Assembly (NCBI GenBank): GCA_902802975.1
Contig: CADCOF010000148.1
Location: 1 to 6,537 of the forward strand
DNA length: 6,537 nucleotides
Direction of reading: 5' to 3'
Source: an uncultured Ruminococcus sp.
Lineage (GTDB): Bacteria; Bacillota; Clostridia; Oscillospirales; Acutalibacteraceae
A program made the position numbers and the translations under genes. Each line of letters begins with the position of its first letter. The first letter of the stretch is position 1. The notes under the pieces are model-generated. The model had not been told where the DNA came from, did no database searches, and saw only the letters and a list, made by a program, of their open reading frames with translations. Positions 4,857-6,537 of this stretch are shown piece after piece.

Positions 4857-6272
4857 TTACATCATACCATTGTTATAACCGGAACCGCCGTATGGGTCAT
4901 CGCCGCCAATAAATCCGCCCGGTTGACCGTAAGGATCGCCGCCCATTGGTGACTGAGAGAATGGGTCGGGCTGGCTATATGGATCGTTGCCGCCCATAAA
5001 TCCGCCGCCGGGTTGACCGTAAGGATCGTTGCCGCCCATAAATCCACCCTGCTGACCGTAAGGATCGTTGCCGCCGACGAATCCACCCTGCTGACCATAG
5101 GGATCGCCGCCGATAAATCCGCCGCCATACATGTCACCGCCAAAGCCCGGCTGACCGTACATATTTTGTGACTGATCAAAGTTGTTGTCGGTTTGCAGTT
5201 CTTCTGGAATATATGAAGACTTCTTGTTTGGATCCTGCTCTTCGCCGATAAGGTACGGCTGGCTCTGCTGTCTTGCGTCCTGAGCTCTTCTTGTAGTTGA
5301 TTTATACGTAGGAATCGGACTTGCATCAGACTGTCTATTGCTTGAACCTACTGCTTCGTATACGAAATCTTCGTTATCCTTTGCAAATGCCTCCCAGCCC
5401 TTTGCAAAAGAACCTCTGGCAATAATATAAACAGCTGAACTGATAGAATAAATAAGGAAAGGCTTGATAATTTCCGAAAGGTCGATCATAGACGCCGAAT
5501 CAACTTCATTTAAAACGCTGGTTGAAGGATTGCCTACCAGCAGATAAATAATAACAATACCCACAAGACTAACCACACCGATAACCATTGACACTTTACC
5601 ATATGCAGCTGCGCCTTTTGACTTGAGCTGAGGATTCTTGCATGTGAGAGTTACGCTCTTGAGAAATGCAGTCTGAGCATTGATATAGTACAGATAAACG
5701 CCGAAAATAACTATTGTGATCAACATAAAGATAAGAATAGTCAATCTGAATGAATCGACACTTCTGTTAATCATCTCCATTTGCTCGTCGGTCATACCGC
5801 CGAATCCCGCGACGTCGTTTCCTACCAGGAATTTGACTATTGTTGAAGAAGAAAGAGCAAAAACCAATTCGGTAATAACCACGAAAAGTGCTGTGATTGA
5901 ATACAATATAAGTTGGAGAACCGACAAAATATGAAGAACAGAGAAAAAGATAGTCGGTCCGCCTTTTGGCATGAGTGATGTGAAAAAAATTAGGAAAAGG
6001 GAAACTGTAACAACGAAAGACAGCAAATAGCCGAGGGTATTGTTGCTTGACTGAGTTTGAATATCAACGCCCTCCATGCCTTCTGTCAGGCTTTGTGCAA
6101 ACTTTATAAAATCCTGACTAAAATTTTTTGTCGCCTGGTCTAACATGAAGTTAGCACCTACCGTGACAAGTGATAAAATAGCTACGACAAGCATCATAGG
6201 TTTTTTGAAGTATTGCTTTACAATAGCAAGATTTCGGGTTACATTGCCTCCCGCAGCTGTTGAGATGCTCAT
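4857..6272 (-). CDS. Six-helix membrane protein with Gly/Asp/Pro/Tyr/Gln-rich repeat tail
   Basis: I do not recognise the family of this 471-residue protein. The start is clear: GAGGAGG lies about ten bases before the ATG at 6272. There is no cleavable signal peptide. Hydrophobic segments lie near residues 26-44, 79-101, 107-140, 174-197, 227-247 and 269-287, so it should span the cytoplasmic membrane six or so times. Between the third and fourth is a loop with GGMTDEQMEMINR (158-170). After the last helix comes a polar linker (about 288-370) with basic and Gln-rich stretches (TTRRAQDARQQSQ). The tail (371-471) is low complexity: six DPY[GS] units, most spaced by GGF[IVM]GG, ending GYNNGMM. 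By the positive-inside rule the basic residues after the last helix place the tail in the cytoplasm, but this is tentative. The gene is monocistronic, with its own promoter and a shared bidirectional terminator. Role unknown; scaffolding or stress-envelope functions would be guesses. Confidence 0.85.
   Translation of the reverse strand: MSISTAAGGNVTRNLAIVKQYFKKPMMLVVAILSLVTVGANFMLDQATKNFSQDFIKFAQSLTEGMEGVDIQTQSSNNTLGYLLSFVVTVSLFLIFFTSLMPKGGPTIFFSVLHILSVLQLILYSITALFVVITELVFALSSSTIVKFLVGNDVAGFGGMTDEQMEMINRSVDSFRLTILIFMLITIVIFGVYLYYINAQTAFLKSVTLTCKNPQLKSKGAAAYGKVSMVIGVVSLVGIVIIYLLVGNPSTSVLNEVDSASMIDLSEIIKPFLIYSISSAVYIIARGSFAKGWEAFAKDNEDFVYEAVGSSNRQSDASPIPTYKSTTRRAQDARQQSQPYLIGEEQDPNKKSSYIPEELQTDNNFDQSQNMYGQPGFGGDMYGGGFIGGDPYGQQGGFVGGNDPYGQQGGFMGGNDPYGQPGGGFMGGNDPYSQPDPFSQSPMGGDPYGQPGGFIGGDDPYGGSGYNNGMM
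4884..5162 (-). repeat. In-gene tandem repeats encoding the GGF-GG-DPYGQ tail
   Basis: Near-tandem units of 39-42 bp recur at 4981, 5023, 5062 and 5101 (marked by GGATCG on the plus strand), with more diverged units on each side. All differ by multiples of three, so the reading frame is kept. The units are similar but not identical, which suggests past expansion by slippage or unequal recombination followed by drift. Copy number may vary between strains. Confidence 0.8.
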
Positions 6273-6354
6273 TTTGATGATCCTCCTCTGTATAATTTAT
6301 TTTTTATTTTTTGCTGCGCAGACCTCTATCTTACGCAAACATATTCCATTTAGT

Positions 6355-6383
6355 ATTATACACTATATCCCTTTTTTATGCAA
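6355..6383 (-). promoter_or_regulatory. Putative promoter of the membrane-protein gene
   Basis: On the minus strand a perfect TATAAT (6360-6355) is preceded by TTGCAT (6383-6378) with a 17-bp spacer. The -35 box matches consensus at three positions only. A start near 6348 would give a leader of about 75 nt. Confidence 0.6.
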
Positions 6384-6424
6384 CACAAAAACATAAATTT
6401 ATAATACCAAAAACATTTTCGTAC

Positions 6425-6468
6425 GGCGGGCAAGCAGCGGGCATGCAGCGGGCACGCGGCGGGCATGC
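6425..6468. repeat. Four tandem 11-bp GC-rich units
   Basis: Four contiguous units of the form RGCGGGCANGC occupy 6425-6435, 6436-6446, 6447-6457 and 6458-6468, differing only in the first base and the base before the final GC. They lead straight into GCCCGC (6469-6474), which pairs with GCGGGC of the last unit around ATGC. The array is the expanded end of repeat copy C. Confidence 0.8.
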
Positions 6469-6537
6469 GCCCGCTAGCAGTTCGCGCACATACTCTATTG
6501 AAAAAACAACATCGAGGCACGCGGCGGGCATGCGCCC
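6425..6537 (-). repeat. Interspersed palindromic element, copy C (cut by window end)
   Basis: After the tandem array, the hairpin at 6459-6474 (GCGGGC, loop ATGC, GCCCGC) is followed by AGCAGTTCGCGCAC (6477-6490). This is the reverse complement of the copy A end motif, so this copy runs in the opposite orientation. A 22-bp segment at 6451-6472 recurs exactly at 6516-6537, where the window ends. The second hairpin may be the opposite end of a short derivative or the start of another copy. The interval upstream of the membrane-protein gene otherwise holds only AT-rich DNA and the promoter. Confidence 0.6.

Noticed and set aside
4884..5162. Possible CRISPR array
   Set aside because: The repeats are in frame, 39-42 bp apart with no unique spacers, and encode the repeat tail of a membrane protein.
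6425..6537. Possible CRISPR array or replication iterons
   Set aside because: The 11-bp units are contiguous without spacers and share their sequence with the interspersed repeat family; no replication gene is present.

Overview
The window looks like chromosomal DNA of a Gram-positive, Clostridia-type bacterium, most likely a gut Ruminococcus/Oscillospirales relative. The evidence is strong AGGAGG ribosome binding sites, sigma-A-type promoters with 17-bp spacers, a DUF1385-prmC pair and an rplM-rpsI operon. The genus is an inference; no rRNA or other decisive marker is present.

Layout: (1) Positions 1-2121 hold a leftward operon, transcribed from a promoter at 2093-2121: a DUF1385 (YqhQ-like) membrane protein, then prmC, the methyltransferase that modifies release factors. 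The 3' end of prmC runs into a repeat element that appears to supply its last ~14 codons and its stop. (2) 2141-2299 is an intergenic palindromic repeat element lying between divergent promoters. (3) 2399-3470 is the rightward rplM-rpsI operon (ribosomal proteins L13 and S9), with a consensus promoter, a short structured leader and two terminator-like hairpins downstream. (4) 3470-4146 is accessory-looking DNA: a hairpin resembling the right end of an IS200/IS605 element, then an AT-rich small membrane-protein gene broken by a frameshift in a GT repeat. (5) 4174-4841 is a single maf nucleotide-pyrophosphatase gene with a near-perfect promoter and a bidirectional terminator. (6) 4857-6383 is a leftward gene for a six-helix membrane protein with an unusual Gly/Asp/Pro/Tyr/Gln repeat tail. 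(7) 6425-6537 is another copy of the GC-rich repeat family, cut by the window end.

The conserved genes serve translation (L13, S9, PrmC) and nucleotide-pool housekeeping (Maf). No defence, secretion or biosynthetic system is visible. The most unusual content is the interspersed repeat family (copies near 108-205, 2141-2299 and 6425-6537). Its GC-rich ends form hairpins around a GCATGC core with compensatory changes between copies, and two copies share a 31-nt central hairpin. Also notable are the GT-tract frameshift and the low-complexity membrane-protein tail.
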